Positions 1 through 7,502 of a stretch of DNA of 64,000 nucleotides are shown in pieces (the first letter of the stretch is position 1; every line of letters starts with the position of its first letter). This DNA is from Nitrososphaerota archaeon. GTDB taxonomy: Archaea > Thermoproteota > Nitrososphaeria > Nitrososphaerales > JACPRH01. The notes beneath the pieces were generated by a model, which worked only from the letters and a program-made list of their open reading frames with translations, had not been told where the DNA came from and did no database searches. The position numbers were made by a program, and so were the translations under genes. The DNA lies in NCBI GenBank assembly GCA_023379805.1, contig JAMCPI010000013.1, forward strand, positions 62,001-126,000. Direction: 5' to 3'.

Positions 1-70
1 TTACTCGTGCTTTGTAGTCTCAACGTCTCCGCCGTCCACTTAATATATCTTCTCAATACTCCATGAGATA

Positions 71-93
71 AATAGTGATCACTATTATATATC
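71..93 (+). promoter_or_regulatory. 16-bp palindrome abutting a TATA-like box
   Basis: Positions 71-86 form a perfect 16-bp palindrome (AATAGTGATCACTATT). It runs directly into a TATA-like stretch (TTATATATCT, about 84-93) that lies about 40-50 bp upstream of the GTG of the broken alkD-like gene. A palindrome overlapping the TBP site would suit a repressor operator. That role is inferred; only the symmetry is seen. Confidence 0.35.
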
Positions 94-133
94 TGCTAGT
101 CTCAACGGAGTTATCCTATCTTATCCCAGAAAT

Positions 134-760
134 GTGGAAGGGATGGGCAGATTCGGGATCAACACCAACAACACCTACAGGGTATCAGTTCCGGATCTGA
201 GAAAAATAGCCAAGGAGATAGGCAAAGACCATCTGCTCGCACAGCAGCTTTGGGATTCGCAGATACATGAGGCGCGGATACTCGCTGGCATGGTTGATGA
301 GCCCAAGATGGTGACTGAGGCGCAGATGGAGAGATGGGTGAAGAATTTTGATTCATGGGATGTTTGCGACCAGTGCTGCAGCAATCTTTTCGACAAGACT
401 AGGTTTGCCCATCAAAAGGCCGTTTAGTGGAGCTGCCGCAGAAATGAAGAGTTCGTGAAGAGGGCAGGTTTCGTATTGATGGCGTGTCTGGCGGTCCATG
501 ACAAGAAAACCGGGGACAGTGAGTTCCTGAAGTTCCTGCCGATAATAAAGAGCAGGGCAGTTGACGAAAGAAACTTCGTGAAGAAGGCGGTTAACTGGGC
601 TCTGAGGCAGATTGGAAAAAGAAGCGTAGGCCTGAACGAGGCTGCGATTAAAACTGCGAAAGAGATGCAGGCGATGGATTCCAAGGCTGCAAAATGGGTT
701 GCGTCAGACGCGCTCAGGGAACTATCAAGCAAAAAAGTCCGGAGAAAGATAAGTGGTTAA
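134..760 (+). pseudogene. DNA alkylation repair (AlkD-like) gene with in-frame amber stop
   Basis: The translation matches the AlkD/COG4912 HEAT-like-repeat family of DNA glycosylases, which excise alkylated bases. Recognisable pieces are RFGINTNNTYRVSVPDLRKI, the WVKNFDSWDVCDQCC segment with the conserved WD..D, and the ERNFVKKAVNWALRQIGK block. Both halves are in one frame but are separated by a single TAG at 425-427. Translation would otherwise continue as WSCRRNEEFVKRAGF, as expected for the family, so no base is gained or lost. The N-terminus also looks short: homologues usually have about 20-25 residues before VEGM.RFGI, and the codons upstream of the GTG at 134 do not resemble them. 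A decayed gene is most likely. Alternatives are readthrough, pyrrolysine insertion or a sequencing error. TAG ends ordinary genes elsewhere in this window, so general reassignment is unlikely. Confidence 0.75.
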
Positions 761-795
761 AGGGGCAACGCAAAGGAAGAAGATGAGGCTGTACA

Positions 796-933
796 ATGCT
801 TGACAAACGAGACCTGTTCGAATTCCAAGCCGTAGGCGGAGAGCTGAAGAGAAACATCACGCTGGTCGAAGCCTGAGGGGTTCGTGGCGAGGATAGGCAC
901 TTGGCTGAGGTTTGCTTGGCCATGGTTGATTGA
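796..933 (+). pseudogene. possible decayed short ORF with in-frame TGA
   Basis: An ATG at 796 opens 26 codons up to TGA at 874. The same frame then continues 18 more codons to a second TGA at 931, just before the promoter of the next gene. The peptide looks protein-like on both sides of the first stop (MLDKRDLFEFQAVGGELKRN, then GVRGEDRHLAEVCLAMVD). I do not recognise a family. It may be a gene remnant next to the broken alkD-like gene, or chance. Confidence 0.2.
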
Positions 934-945
934 GCCGTCTCTCAA

Positions 946-955
946 ACTATTTAAG
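946..955 (+). promoter_or_regulatory. TATA-like box of the HTH-MNT/HEPN operon
   Basis: ACTATTTAAG lies about 30 bp before the ATG at 981, the spacing expected for a leaderless archaeal transcript. This favours 981 over the longer open frame beginning at 930. Confidence 0.5.
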
Positions 956-980
956 CCTCAAAATTCATACATATGAACAT

Positions 981-1523
981 ATGTTCACCCTGATGAATCT
1001 TGTTGTGACGCCCCACCTGAAGGTAGTCACCCAGATGTGCGAAGACCCGATGAAAGAGTATTACCAGAGGGAGCTTGCAAGAGCAAGCAAGGTAAGCGTA
1101 GGGCTGACCAACCAGCTTCTGAGAGAACTAGCCCAGTTGCAGTTTGTGACGCAGGAGAAGCGGGGCAAGATGAACTTCTACCGGCTTAACCTGAAGAATC
1201 CGGTCGTGAGGCAGTTCAAGGTGCTCCTCAACGTAGACAGTCTCTACGGACTGGTCAAGACCATCTCCAAAGATTCGCGAAAGGTAATCCTGTTCGGAAG
1301 CGCTTCCCAGGGCACGGATGTCAAAGAGAGCGACATCGATCTTTTTGTTCTCGCATCGGATAAGAGGCAGGTCAGAAAGGAGATGAGCCAGTTCAACAGA
1401 AGCAGCGAGCGGAAGATTGTGCCGATAATAGTGGACGCCAACGAATCCGTGAAGCTCAAGCGGGACGATTCTGCTCTGTATGAGAACATCGAAAGGGGGG
1501 TAGTGCTATGGGAAGCGGAATAA
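981..1523 (+). CDS. HTH-fused minimal nucleotidyltransferase (MNT antitoxin)
   Basis: This roughly 180-residue protein has an N-terminal winged-helix-like half (about residues 10-75, with SVGLTNQLLRELAQLQFVTQ as likely helix-turn-helix). The C-terminal half is a minimal nucleotidyltransferase with the GS-x10-DxD signature GSASQGTDVKESDID and a third acidic strand (IVPIIVD). MNT proteins paired with HEPN toxins act as antitoxins, in characterised cases by adding nucleotides to the HEPN partner. The fused HTH suggests it also represses its own operon (inference). The ATG at 981 is preferred because a TATA-like box sits about 30 bp upstream. Its 3' end overlaps the HEPN gene by 16 nt, indicating translational coupling. 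Confidence 0.82.
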   Translation: MFTLMNLVVTPHLKVVTQMCEDPMKEYYQRELARASKVSVGLTNQLLRELAQLQFVTQEKRGKMNFYRLNLKNPVVRQFKVLLNVDSLYGLVKTISKDSRKVILFGSASQGTDVKESDIDLFVLASDKRQVRKEMSQFNRSSERKIVPIIVDANESVKLKRDDSALYENIERGVVLWEAE

Positions 1524-1945
1524 GCTCGGAGCTCCAGCAGCTGCTTGCAGAGAGAAAGATATTCAGGGCAAGAATCGACCGAAAGATGGTCGTGAAAGAG
1601 GTTGAAGCTGCTGAAACCGATCTCGTGGACGCCCAAGAATCACTGGAACTGAAGAAATTCAAATGGGCAACGATACAAGCCTACTACTCCATGTTCCACA
1701 GCACCCGAGCCCTCCTGTACAGCCGCGGCTACAGGGAAAAAAGCCACTACGCACTTCTCGTCGCCATCCGGGATCTCTTCAAGAACGAGTTGGGAGGCCG
1801 TCTCATCAGCAGTTTCGAGGAAGGGATGACCCTGAGACAGGAAGCGGACTACGGACTCAACTTCTCAGAGGAAGGGGCAGCTGAAACAGCAGAGGGTGCA
1901 GAAGACCTTCTGAAGAAAGCAAAGGAAATCCTAAAAATCAGTTAG
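1508..1945 (+). CDS. HEPN-domain toxin
   Basis: This 145-residue all-helical protein has the HEPN ribonuclease signature: R73-x6-H80 in the loop SRGYREKSH, preceded by the typical helix AYYSMFHSTRALLY. HEPN toxins cleave RNA, and the partner MNT upstream neutralises them. The ATG at 1508 lies inside the MNT reading frame, giving a 16-nt overlap. Order (MNT then HEPN), size and intact catalytic residues all fit a functional type VII-like toxin-antitoxin pair. The target RNA cannot be read from sequence. Confidence 0.85.
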   Translation: MGSGISSELQQLLAERKIFRARIDRKMVVKEVEAAETDLVDAQESLELKKFKWATIQAYYSMFHSTRALLYSRGYREKSHYALLVAIRDLFKNELGGRLISSFEEGMTLRQEADYGLNFSEEGAAETAEGAEDLLKKAKEILKIS

Positions 1946-2011
1946 GCTCATGCCCATCACCAATCAAGCATTTGATTATGCATAAATGAAAGCGATGAAC
2001 AGTTGAGGGGT

Positions 2012-2551
2012 ATGGCTAGAAGCGAGATTTACATTTCAGTAGATATAGAGGCGTCAGGCCCTATTCCCGGCGAGTACAGCATGCTTTCCCTTGGCGCCTG
2101 TGTTGTTGGAGACGTGTCCAAGACCTTCTACAGGGAGTTCAAGCCCATCACTGACAAGTATACTCCTGAGGCGATTGAGGTCAGCGGTTTTTCGCTGGAG
2201 AAATTGAGGGAAACAGGCGTCGAACATGCAGTGGCAATGCTTGACTTTGAGAACTGGATAACACATGTTTCCGGAGATAACAAGCCAATCTTCGTTGGCT
2301 TCAACGCAACTTTCGACTGGATGTTTGTCGCCTACTACTTCCACCGATTTATCGGGCGTAATCCCTTCAGAATAAGCGGGCTGGACATCAAGGCATACTA
2401 CATGGGGAAGTTCGGAACAAGCTGGGGCGACACTGCGAAGAGCAGGATGGACAAGAAGTTTCTCTCCGGCAAGAAACATACGCACAACGCATTAGACGAT
2501 GCAGTAGAGCAGGCAGAAATCTTCAGGAAAATATTAGAATACATGCAATGA
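2012..2551 (+). CDS. DEDDh-type 3'-5' exonuclease (RNase T/DnaQ-like)
   Basis: The roughly 179-residue protein shows the exonuclease motifs in order. ExoI is DIEASGP near the N-terminus, ExoII is GFNATFDWMF in the middle, and ExoIII is HNALDDAVEQA near the C-terminus, with His five residues before the last Asp as in the DEDDh class. It probably trims single-stranded DNA or RNA 3' ends. It is a free-standing domain with no polymerase attached. A TATA-like stretch around 1976-1987 places transcription start at about 2012, so the ATG at 2012 is preferred to the TTG three codons upstream. It is downstream of the HEPN gene but has its own promoter. Confidence 0.85.
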   Translation: MARSEIYISVDIEASGPIPGEYSMLSLGACVVGDVSKTFYREFKPITDKYTPEAIEVSGFSLEKLRETGVEHAVAMLDFENWITHVSGDNKPIFVGFNATFDWMFVAYYFHRFIGRNPFRISGLDIKAYYMGKFGTSWGDTAKSRMDKKFLSGKKHTHNALDDAVEQAEIFRKILEYMQ

Positions 2552-2627
2552 GTTCGTTCGAGAAAACACGACATCCAAGCTTATATACTGCATTTTAATG
2601 AAGCGCGGCTACGGTAGATGTAGTTAA

Positions 2628-3083
2628 TTGAAAGTCGATGAGATTGACGCTAAATTATTGACGGCTCTTACTGAAGACGCCAGTATCTCTGTGCCTAAGC
2701 TGAGCAAGAAGATTAAGGTTAACCCCTCTGTCTGCTACAGCAGAATAAAACGACTTGTCCGTAGGGGCTTGATCAAAAAGTTCACAATAGTTGCGAACGA
2801 GGAACTTCTCGGACACAATGTCACAGCATTAGTAGGATTGAACATAGATGTGAAGAAGCGTGAGGATATTCTCGAAAGCATTGCCTCATTAGCAGAGATT
2901 AGAGAGATCGAGGAAGTCACCGGACGCTTCGACATAATGGTAACAGTCAAGGCACGCGAACTGGACGATTTGCACAATATCGTGACCAAGAAGATAGGCA
3001 ATATCGACGGAATAATCAGAAGCGAGACATTCATCGAACTTAAGGCTCAGCAGAAAGCACCTGCATTCGAAGCGCAGGCATAG
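2628..3083 (+). CDS. Lrp/AsnC-family transcriptional regulator
   Basis: The 151-residue protein has an N-terminal helix-turn-helix (about residues 5-50, with NPSVCYSRIKRLVRRGLIKK). The C-terminal RAM/AsnC ligand-binding and oligomerisation domain includes VTGRFDIMVTVKARELDDLH. Such proteins sense amino acids or related metabolites and form dimers to octamers. Start is TTG at 2628. A TATA-like box at 2580-2589 supports a short leader. It stands alone, so its regulon cannot be inferred from neighbours. Confidence 0.9.
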   Translation: MKVDEIDAKLLTALTEDASISVPKLSKKIKVNPSVCYSRIKRLVRRGLIKKFTIVANEELLGHNVTALVGLNIDVKKREDILESIASLAEIREIEEVTGRFDIMVTVKARELDDLHNIVTKKIGNIDGIIRSETFIELKAQQKAPAFEAQA

Positions 3084-3167
3084 TTAGATCAGCAAAATAC
3101 AGGCTGAAAGCGTACGTGAACACGCCTTAATGAATGATGAGAAAAAAAGAAGGCGGGTTTTTTGAAT

Positions 3168-3308
3168 TTACGCGCCGATTTTGAAGACTTTCGTTCCGCA
3201 GACCGGACAGGTTCCTTTCATGGCCGGTCTTCCGTTCTTCATGGTGATTTTCTGCGGGTTCTTGATATCTCTCTTAGTTCGGCATTTGACGCAATATGCT
3301 TGAACCAT
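3168..3308 (-). CDS. small zinc-ribbon protein (DUF5679-like)
   Basis: Reading the minus strand from the ATG at 3308 gives a complete 46-residue protein beginning MVQAYCVKCRTKRDIKNPQ and ending TCPVCGTKVFKIGA. Two CxxC pairs (CVKC and CPVC) form a zinc ribbon. The central phrase KITMKNGRPAMKG is the hallmark of the small archaeal DUF5679 family. Function is unknown, and nucleic-acid binding is the usual guess for such ribbons. The gene is easily missed because of its length. Confidence 0.85.
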   Translation of the reverse strand: MVQAYCVKCRTKRDIKNPQKITMKNGRPAMKGTCPVCGTKVFKIGA

Positions 3309-3401
3309 TCAGAGCACGCCTAAGCATCTCACTGCCCGATATATACGCACTAGCAATGGAGCAGCCATCAATATCCTGTTAACTGGATTGGTAAGGCAAA
3401 T

Positions 3402-3420
3402 CTATTAATACTTATGTAAC
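3402..3420 (+). promoter_or_regulatory. TATA-like promoter of the AbiE operon
   Basis: CTATTAATACTTATGTAAC lies 23-41 bp before the abiEi ATG at 3443, the distance expected for a leaderless or near-leaderless start. AbiEi-type antitoxins usually autoregulate, so an operator may overlap here, but I see no clear inverted repeat. Confidence 0.4.
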
Positions 3421-3442
3421 AATACTCTCTTTAGGCGAGAGG

Positions 3443-4258
3443 ATGTCTACGCAAACATTAAAACTGGGGGCGAACGAGCTCAAACTGCTCTTCACACTGG
3501 AGGAGGAGGGCAGGAGCGTTTTCTCAATCAGCGATGCAAAGAGGATACTGAAGACGTCTGAAGCCTCGGTGTGGAATGTCATCTACCGCTTGAAGAGAAA
3601 GGGAAGGATTGAGGAGATTGAGAAAGGAAAGTATCTGCTGATACCTGCCCGAGCCGGCATAAAAGGTGCTTGGTCTGAAGTCCCGTTACTGCTTGCGCCG
3701 CATCTAATAGACACGTACTATATCGGCTTCTGGACTGCGCTCAACTACTGGGGGATGACCGAGCAGGTTCCGCGCACAGTATTTGTCGTGACAGTAAAAA
3801 GAAGGAGGAACGTGGAGTACGGCTCTACAAGATTCGAATTCATCACGCTGTCTAAAAAGAGGTTCTTCGGGTTTGTGGAGGAGAAGATTGCTGATGGAAG
3901 GTTCAACATCTCCTCGCCTGAGAAGACCATCTTGGACTGCCTGCTTTACCCAAAGTACTGCGGCGGGCTTGATGAGGCGGTGAAAGGCTTATGGAATGCG
4001 AGGGAGAAACTGGACTTTGCCAAGATGCTGGATTATTCGAAGCGGCTGGGAGTCAGCTCAGTCACAAGGCGGCTAGGCTACATCTTGGAAATTCTCGGGA
4101 TCGAGGATGAAACCCGGGACAAGATAGCTTCGAAGAGATTCAAAGGGTTCATGTGGCTTGACCCGCTTGGGCCGAAGAAAGTTCTCGGATACTCAAAGAA
4201 GTATGGGCTGATTGTAAACCGGACAAATGATGAGCTGACCAACTGGAGAGGATACTGA
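3443..4258 (+). CDS. AbiEi-like antitoxin/transcriptional regulator
   Basis: The 271-residue protein has an N-terminal winged helix (about 10-65, with SISDAKRILKTSEASVWNVI and GKYLLIP). The larger C-terminal region follows the AbiEi pattern, including YYIGFWTALNYWGMTEQVP and the SPEKTILDCLLYPKY segment. In type IV AbiE systems this protein represses the operon and counteracts the nucleotidyltransferase toxin. Its stop codon at 4256-4258 is immediately followed by the toxin start, so the two are one operon. Confidence 0.85.
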   Translation: MSTQTLKLGANELKLLFTLEEEGRSVFSISDAKRILKTSEASVWNVIYRLKRKGRIEEIEKGKYLLIPARAGIKGAWSEVPLLLAPHLIDTYYIGFWTALNYWGMTEQVPRTVFVVTVKRRRNVEYGSTRFEFITLSKKRFFGFVEEKIADGRFNISSPEKTILDCLLYPKYCGGLDEAVKGLWNAREKLDFAKMLDYSKRLGVSSVTRRLGYILEILGIEDETRDKIASKRFKGFMWLDPLGPKKVLGYSKKYGLIVNRTNDELTNWRGY

Positions 4259-4261
4259 TTG

Positions 4262-5044
4262 ATGGATAAGGATGAGTTGAGGAGGCTGGCGAAGCAGACA
4301 GGGTTTGATCTGGCGGCTCTTGAAAAGGATTATGCGCTTACATGGCTTCTGGGCGGCATCTACTCAAAGGAATCAGGGCTCAGGGACCTGCTGGTTTTCA
4401 AGGGAGGCACGGCGATAAGGAAGGTGTACTTTCCGGAGTGGAGGCTCTCTGAAGACCTGGACTTCACAGTTGTGCAGAAAATAGGGCCGGGGATGATGAA
4501 GCAGGAGTTTGAGCGGGTCTTCCAGCTGCTAAAGGCGAGCGGCATAACATACTTGTTCAGCTCTTTCAACCATCGTGGGTTCGCGGTCTTTGCAGAGGTC
4601 AAGTTTCTTGGGCCGCTTGGATTCAGGAACAGGATTACGCTGGACATTTCATTGAAGGAAAAGATGATCGAACAGCCTGCGCGCATCGCTGTCAAGCCGG
4701 AATACAGGGACATACCGGAATTCGGAATACAAGTCTACTCTATGAACGAGATTCTGGTCGAGAAGATTCGCAGCATCTTCCAGGGAGGAAAGGCGAGAGA
4801 TTACTACGATGTGTGGAGGTTGTTGCAGGAGGACAAGTTCGATGCCGGCAGGATCAAGGCGCTGCTGATTAAAAAATGCGAGATTACCGGAGTTGAGTTC
4901 AGGCCCGAATCGATATTCGACGAGACAAGGCTTTCAGAAGCAAGAAAGTTTTGGGTCATCGGGCTGGAAAGGCTTACGAAGAATCTTCCCGATTTTGAAA
5001 TGGTGATATCTGAACTGAAAGACAGGCTGAGCTTTCTGAAATAG
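4262..5044 (+). CDS. AbiEii-like nucleotidyltransferase toxin
   Basis: This roughly 260-residue protein carries the AbiEii/AbiGii nucleotidyltransferase core: FKGGTAIRK (the GG-x substrate loop), then RLSEDLDF with the two catalytic Asp residues. The later KARDYYDVWRLL segment is typical of the family. Such toxins transfer nucleotides, in known members to tRNA or similar targets, and cause growth arrest. Start could be TTG 4259 or ATG 4262; ATG is preferred. The gene abuts abiEi with no gap. Motifs are intact, so it is probably active. Confidence 0.87.
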   Translation: MDKDELRRLAKQTGFDLAALEKDYALTWLLGGIYSKESGLRDLLVFKGGTAIRKVYFPEWRLSEDLDFTVVQKIGPGMMKQEFERVFQLLKASGITYLFSSFNHRGFAVFAEVKFLGPLGFRNRITLDISLKEKMIEQPARIAVKPEYRDIPEFGIQVYSMNEILVEKIRSIFQGGKARDYYDVWRLLQEDKFDAGRIKALLIKKCEITGVEFRPESIFDETRLSEARKFWVIGLERLTKNLPDFEMVISELKDRLSFLK

Positions 5045-5128
5045 CAATCGTCATCGAAACGACCATTATCGAAGTTCACTTTTGGGACAAGTGTATCTTT
5101 AACTTCTCACATTACAGTTTATCTTCCG

Positions 5129-5473
5129 ATGACCAAACCCAATCAGACAATGCTGCTCAAGTATCTGGGCGCAAGCCCTACGCTACGTATCATAGACTTT
5201 TTCCTAGACAACCCGCTGTCAGATTACTCAAAGAACGAGATTGTGAAGAACCTAGCAATGGGGAGGGTGACATTCTTCAAGTACTGGCGGGAGCTGGAGA
5301 GTTCAGGCGCTGTGAAGGTTACGAGGCAGGTAGGGCGCGCCACGATGTATCATCTGGACAGGGAGAACAAGGTGGTGGAGCAGCTGATAAAGCTGGACAT
5401 GGCGCTCGCAAGAAAGACTATGGAAAAGGCTGTAGAAGGGCACAAAAAGCCGGTTGCGGTGAAATCGAATTAG
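5129..5473 (+). CDS. winged-helix DNA-binding protein
   Basis: The 114-residue protein opens with a winged-helix domain (about 15-75: TLRIIDFFLDNPLSDYSK, NEIVKNLAMGRVTFFKYW, then the wing GRATMYHLD) and ends with a basic helical tail. It resembles small archaeal MarR/ArsR-like regulators often found near toxin-antitoxin loci. It follows abiEii by 85 bp on the same strand but has an AT-rich spacer that could be its own promoter. It may regulate the AbiE operon or be independent; the sequence does not decide. Confidence 0.75.
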   Translation: MTKPNQTMLLKYLGASPTLRIIDFFLDNPLSDYSKNEIVKNLAMGRVTFFKYWRELESSGAVKVTRQVGRATMYHLDRENKVVEQLIKLDMALARKTMEKAVEGHKKPVAVKSN

Positions 5474-5502
5474 TCATTCGGACTTTACGCCCGGTTATTA
5501 TA

Positions 5503-5716
5503 TCACGGCGCTCTTCCAAGTAGCATGTCAAGTATGCTGATAGTAGTTTGTTTTGGCACTGACTGTGTCGTGGTTATAGCTTGAAGTGTAGTTGTTGACG
5601 TAGTTATTGTTTGTACTTGAGTATTGGTTACAGTTTGAACGCTAACCGTTGATGTTGTTATTGTCTGGATTTGATTAGTGGTTACGGTGACTGTTTGCTG
5701 CCATGTAGCAACGGCA
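5503..5716 (-). pseudogene. out-of-frame Thr-rich tail of the surface protein
   Basis: On the minus strand another frame stays open from the end of the upstream gene down to TGA at 5503-5505. It encodes a low-complexity, Thr/Gln/Val-rich tract (TVTTNQIQTITTSTVSVQ and similar units) in the same style as the stalk in the main protein. Removing one base near 5732-5737 (CCAAAC on the plus strand) joins the frames as LGLGSKTVGVYSASAVATW, which reads naturally. So this is the true C-terminus of a 265-residue protein, or was until recently. Confidence 0.55.
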
Positions 5717-6301
5717 CTAGCGCTGTATACACCAAACGGTCTTGCTTCCTAGACCGAGTATTCCGTTATGCGGGTTAAAGACAACTATGTAGTAGGTGTC
5801 TCCTGCCGAAGCATGGAATCCAAGAGTTCCGCTCGCAACATTTGTCTGTGTAGCAACCGGGTTGGCATTACCGCCGTTCTGGTACACGTTGAATTGATCT
5901 GAATTAAAAGCATAGACGCTAACGGTATCGGACGCGCTCCAAGTTATCGCAACATCACTTCCGCCGGGTATTTGGCCGTAGCCGTAAACATACTTGTTTG
6001 GTTGCAGCGTATAGGAGTTCAAATTAAGCAAATTTTGGTTCTGGTTTTGTATCTTCTGAACCGGGACAGTTGCGGTAATCACACGAACATCAGGCCGCAT
6101 AATTGTCTGAGTGGATACTACAGTCGTGGTTGTTACGTGGATAGATGGCACTGTGTTTGTCTGAGTAGTTACAGTTGACTCTACCGCTGTGTAGGCGTAA
6201 GGGACTATAGGAACCAATAGAACTATGATAAGGGCAAAAACAGCAACAACCCCGAGCATCGCAACTTTGCTTCCAGCTTTTTTAGCTTGTGCGTTACTCA
6301 A
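5717..6301 (-). CDS. membrane-anchored Thr-rich surface protein, probably frameshifted
   Basis: Residues about 13-36 form one hydrophobic segment after a basic N-terminus (NAQAKKAGSKVAML), so the protein is anchored with its bulk outside. A Thr/Val-rich stalk follows (about 38-75), then a compact domain with YGYGQIPGGSDVAITW and GDTYYIVVFNPHNG, reminiscent of small beta-sandwich domains of extracellular archaeal proteins. I do not recognise a named family. Start is TTG at 6301, with a TATA-like CTTTAAATAAAGG (minus strand, 6325-6337) giving a leaderless transcript. The frame ends abruptly at TAG just after SKTVW, while a Thr-rich continuation is open in another frame. Confidence 0.7.
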   Translation of the reverse strand: MSNAQAKKAGSKVAMLGVVAVFALIIVLLVPIVPYAYTAVESTVTTQTNTVPSIHVTTTTVVSTQTIMRPDVRVITATVPVQKIQNQNQNLLNLNSYTLQPNKYVYGYGQIPGGSDVAITWSASDTVSVYAFNSDQFNVYQNGGNANPVATQTNVASGTLGFHASAGDTYYIVVFNPHNGILGLGSKTVWCIQR

Positions 6302-6490
6302 TTCAGCAGATGGATATAGTTAGCCTTTATTTAAAGATATATTTACATTGTATATGCGTTTTTGATGAAATCTTGTGCTCACCGGCAGGTGCCGGCTGTT
6401 GAAGCAGCGGTAGATAAAAATCGAAATGACCTTTCAAAGTTGCTTTGTTTCTCGCGTTGGTTTTCTTTTCTTCTCCACAGCAGACCGCAT

Positions 6491-7381
6491 CTATATCGTG
6501 TAATCTTCTCCGGTGAGGGCGTTTATCTTAATTGTTTTTTGTTGTCCTTTTGCTTCCGCTACAATCTCGTAGTAAGGCACGTATATCAGCTCCAACTTAT
6601 TGGTGCTTACTTCCCGTTCAATCAGTCTGCAGGGACTGATGTCCGGGTCCTGAATTAGTGTTTTCTTAACTTCACCTATCACATGCTCCTTCGTAAACGT
6701 GATCGCTGCGCTCTTTTTTGCAACATCTTTCGACACCGGGTTGAAGGCAGAAACCTTCTCAATAGCTTCAAACATTTTCTTGTCCTGTCCACCGATGCTA
6801 GCATTGAAGCAGGTGCGCAAATGGTTCGCGTCCGCGGCGAGTTCCTCGGCCTCGGCTATCGTTAATTCGGCTTTGCGCCCGAACTCCATATCTCTGCTTC
6901 CCAGAGCTTTTTGCAACCCCGCTTTCATGACGCCCTGCAGTGGCGCTAGCGGAATTTTAGCCGGTCCAAATCCAAGCCCTCCAGATGCACCAACCTCGGA
7001 GATAATGTCGCTGAGTCGCTTGCGCTGGCCTCTGATCTGCTGAACCTTCCCATGTATCTTCACCTCTTCAACATCCTCTTGGACGTTTACGTTATACTGT
7101 GTTTTCCGAACGTATCTGAAGGCGTAGGTACCGTAGATCCGCCAGTATGGGATGTATCTCAGATCCTTACGCATTATTTTCACATCCTCAGGCCTAGGGG
7201 CACCCATCGTCAGAAAACCCACCTTTATTGCTGAGAAGTGTTTCACAACGCGTTCCTTAACCGTGTCAATGTTCTTTTCATTAATCTCCAAGTTCAAAGG
7301 TGCCTGTAAAACCTGTTCAGGCACATCCGTATTGTCGATTAGTTCCGCATCTGGTCCCTCTAGAGACCATCCGTTATCCAT
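6491..7381 (-). CDS. conserved archaeal protein of unknown function
   Basis: The 296-residue soluble-looking protein has no signal peptide. Regions that look conserved are PYWRIYGTYAFRYVRKTQYN (about 76-95), a Gly-rich stretch GASGGLGFGPAKIPLAPLQG (about 131-150), and the C-terminal YVPYYEIVAEAKGQQKTIKI followed by NALTGEDYTI. The last part resembles an ending in which a peptide is matched to a beta-hairpin with a conserved LTG. I do not recognise a characterised family. ATG at 7381 has a TATA-like ACTTATAGA about 28 bp upstream on the minus strand, so it is monocistronic and probably leaderless. Confidence 0.7.
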   Translation of the reverse strand: MDNGWSLEGPDAELIDNTDVPEQVLQAPLNLEINEKNIDTVKERVVKHFSAIKVGFLTMGAPRPEDVKIMRKDLRYIPYWRIYGTYAFRYVRKTQYNVNVQEDVEEVKIHGKVQQIRGQRKRLSDIISEVGASGGLGFGPAKIPLAPLQGVMKAGLQKALGSRDMEFGRKAELTIAEAEELAADANHLRTCFNASIGGQDKKMFEAIEKVSAFNPVSKDVAKKSAAITFTKEHVIGEVKKTLIQDPDISPCRLIEREVSTNKLELIYVPYYEIVAEAKGQQKTIKINALTGEDYTI

Positions 7382-7502
7382 AGAAAACCCTTCGAGGGCT
7401 CCTCATCTATAAGTTTATCATTAAAATGCAAAATTGTAACGGATTTTCCTCCCAAGGAAACAAATCGTGGGCATTCTGTCCCGCAGAGTAGATGCGGATT
7501 AT

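Noticed and set aside
425-427. TAG as a general pyrrolysine or reassigned codon
   Set aside because: Many clearly intact genes in the window end in TAG, for example aIF2-gamma's neighbours and Rps2. One interrupted gene is not enough, so local mutation is simpler.
6382-6395. Terminator hairpin CCGGCA-GG-TGCCGG
   Set aside because: The stem is good but no T-run follows on either strand, and it is over 90 bp from the stop of the adjacent gene.
6362-6658. Plus-strand open frame of 98 codons
   Set aside because: It overlaps the well-supported minus-strand gene at 6491-7381 and has no family-like sequence or promoter.
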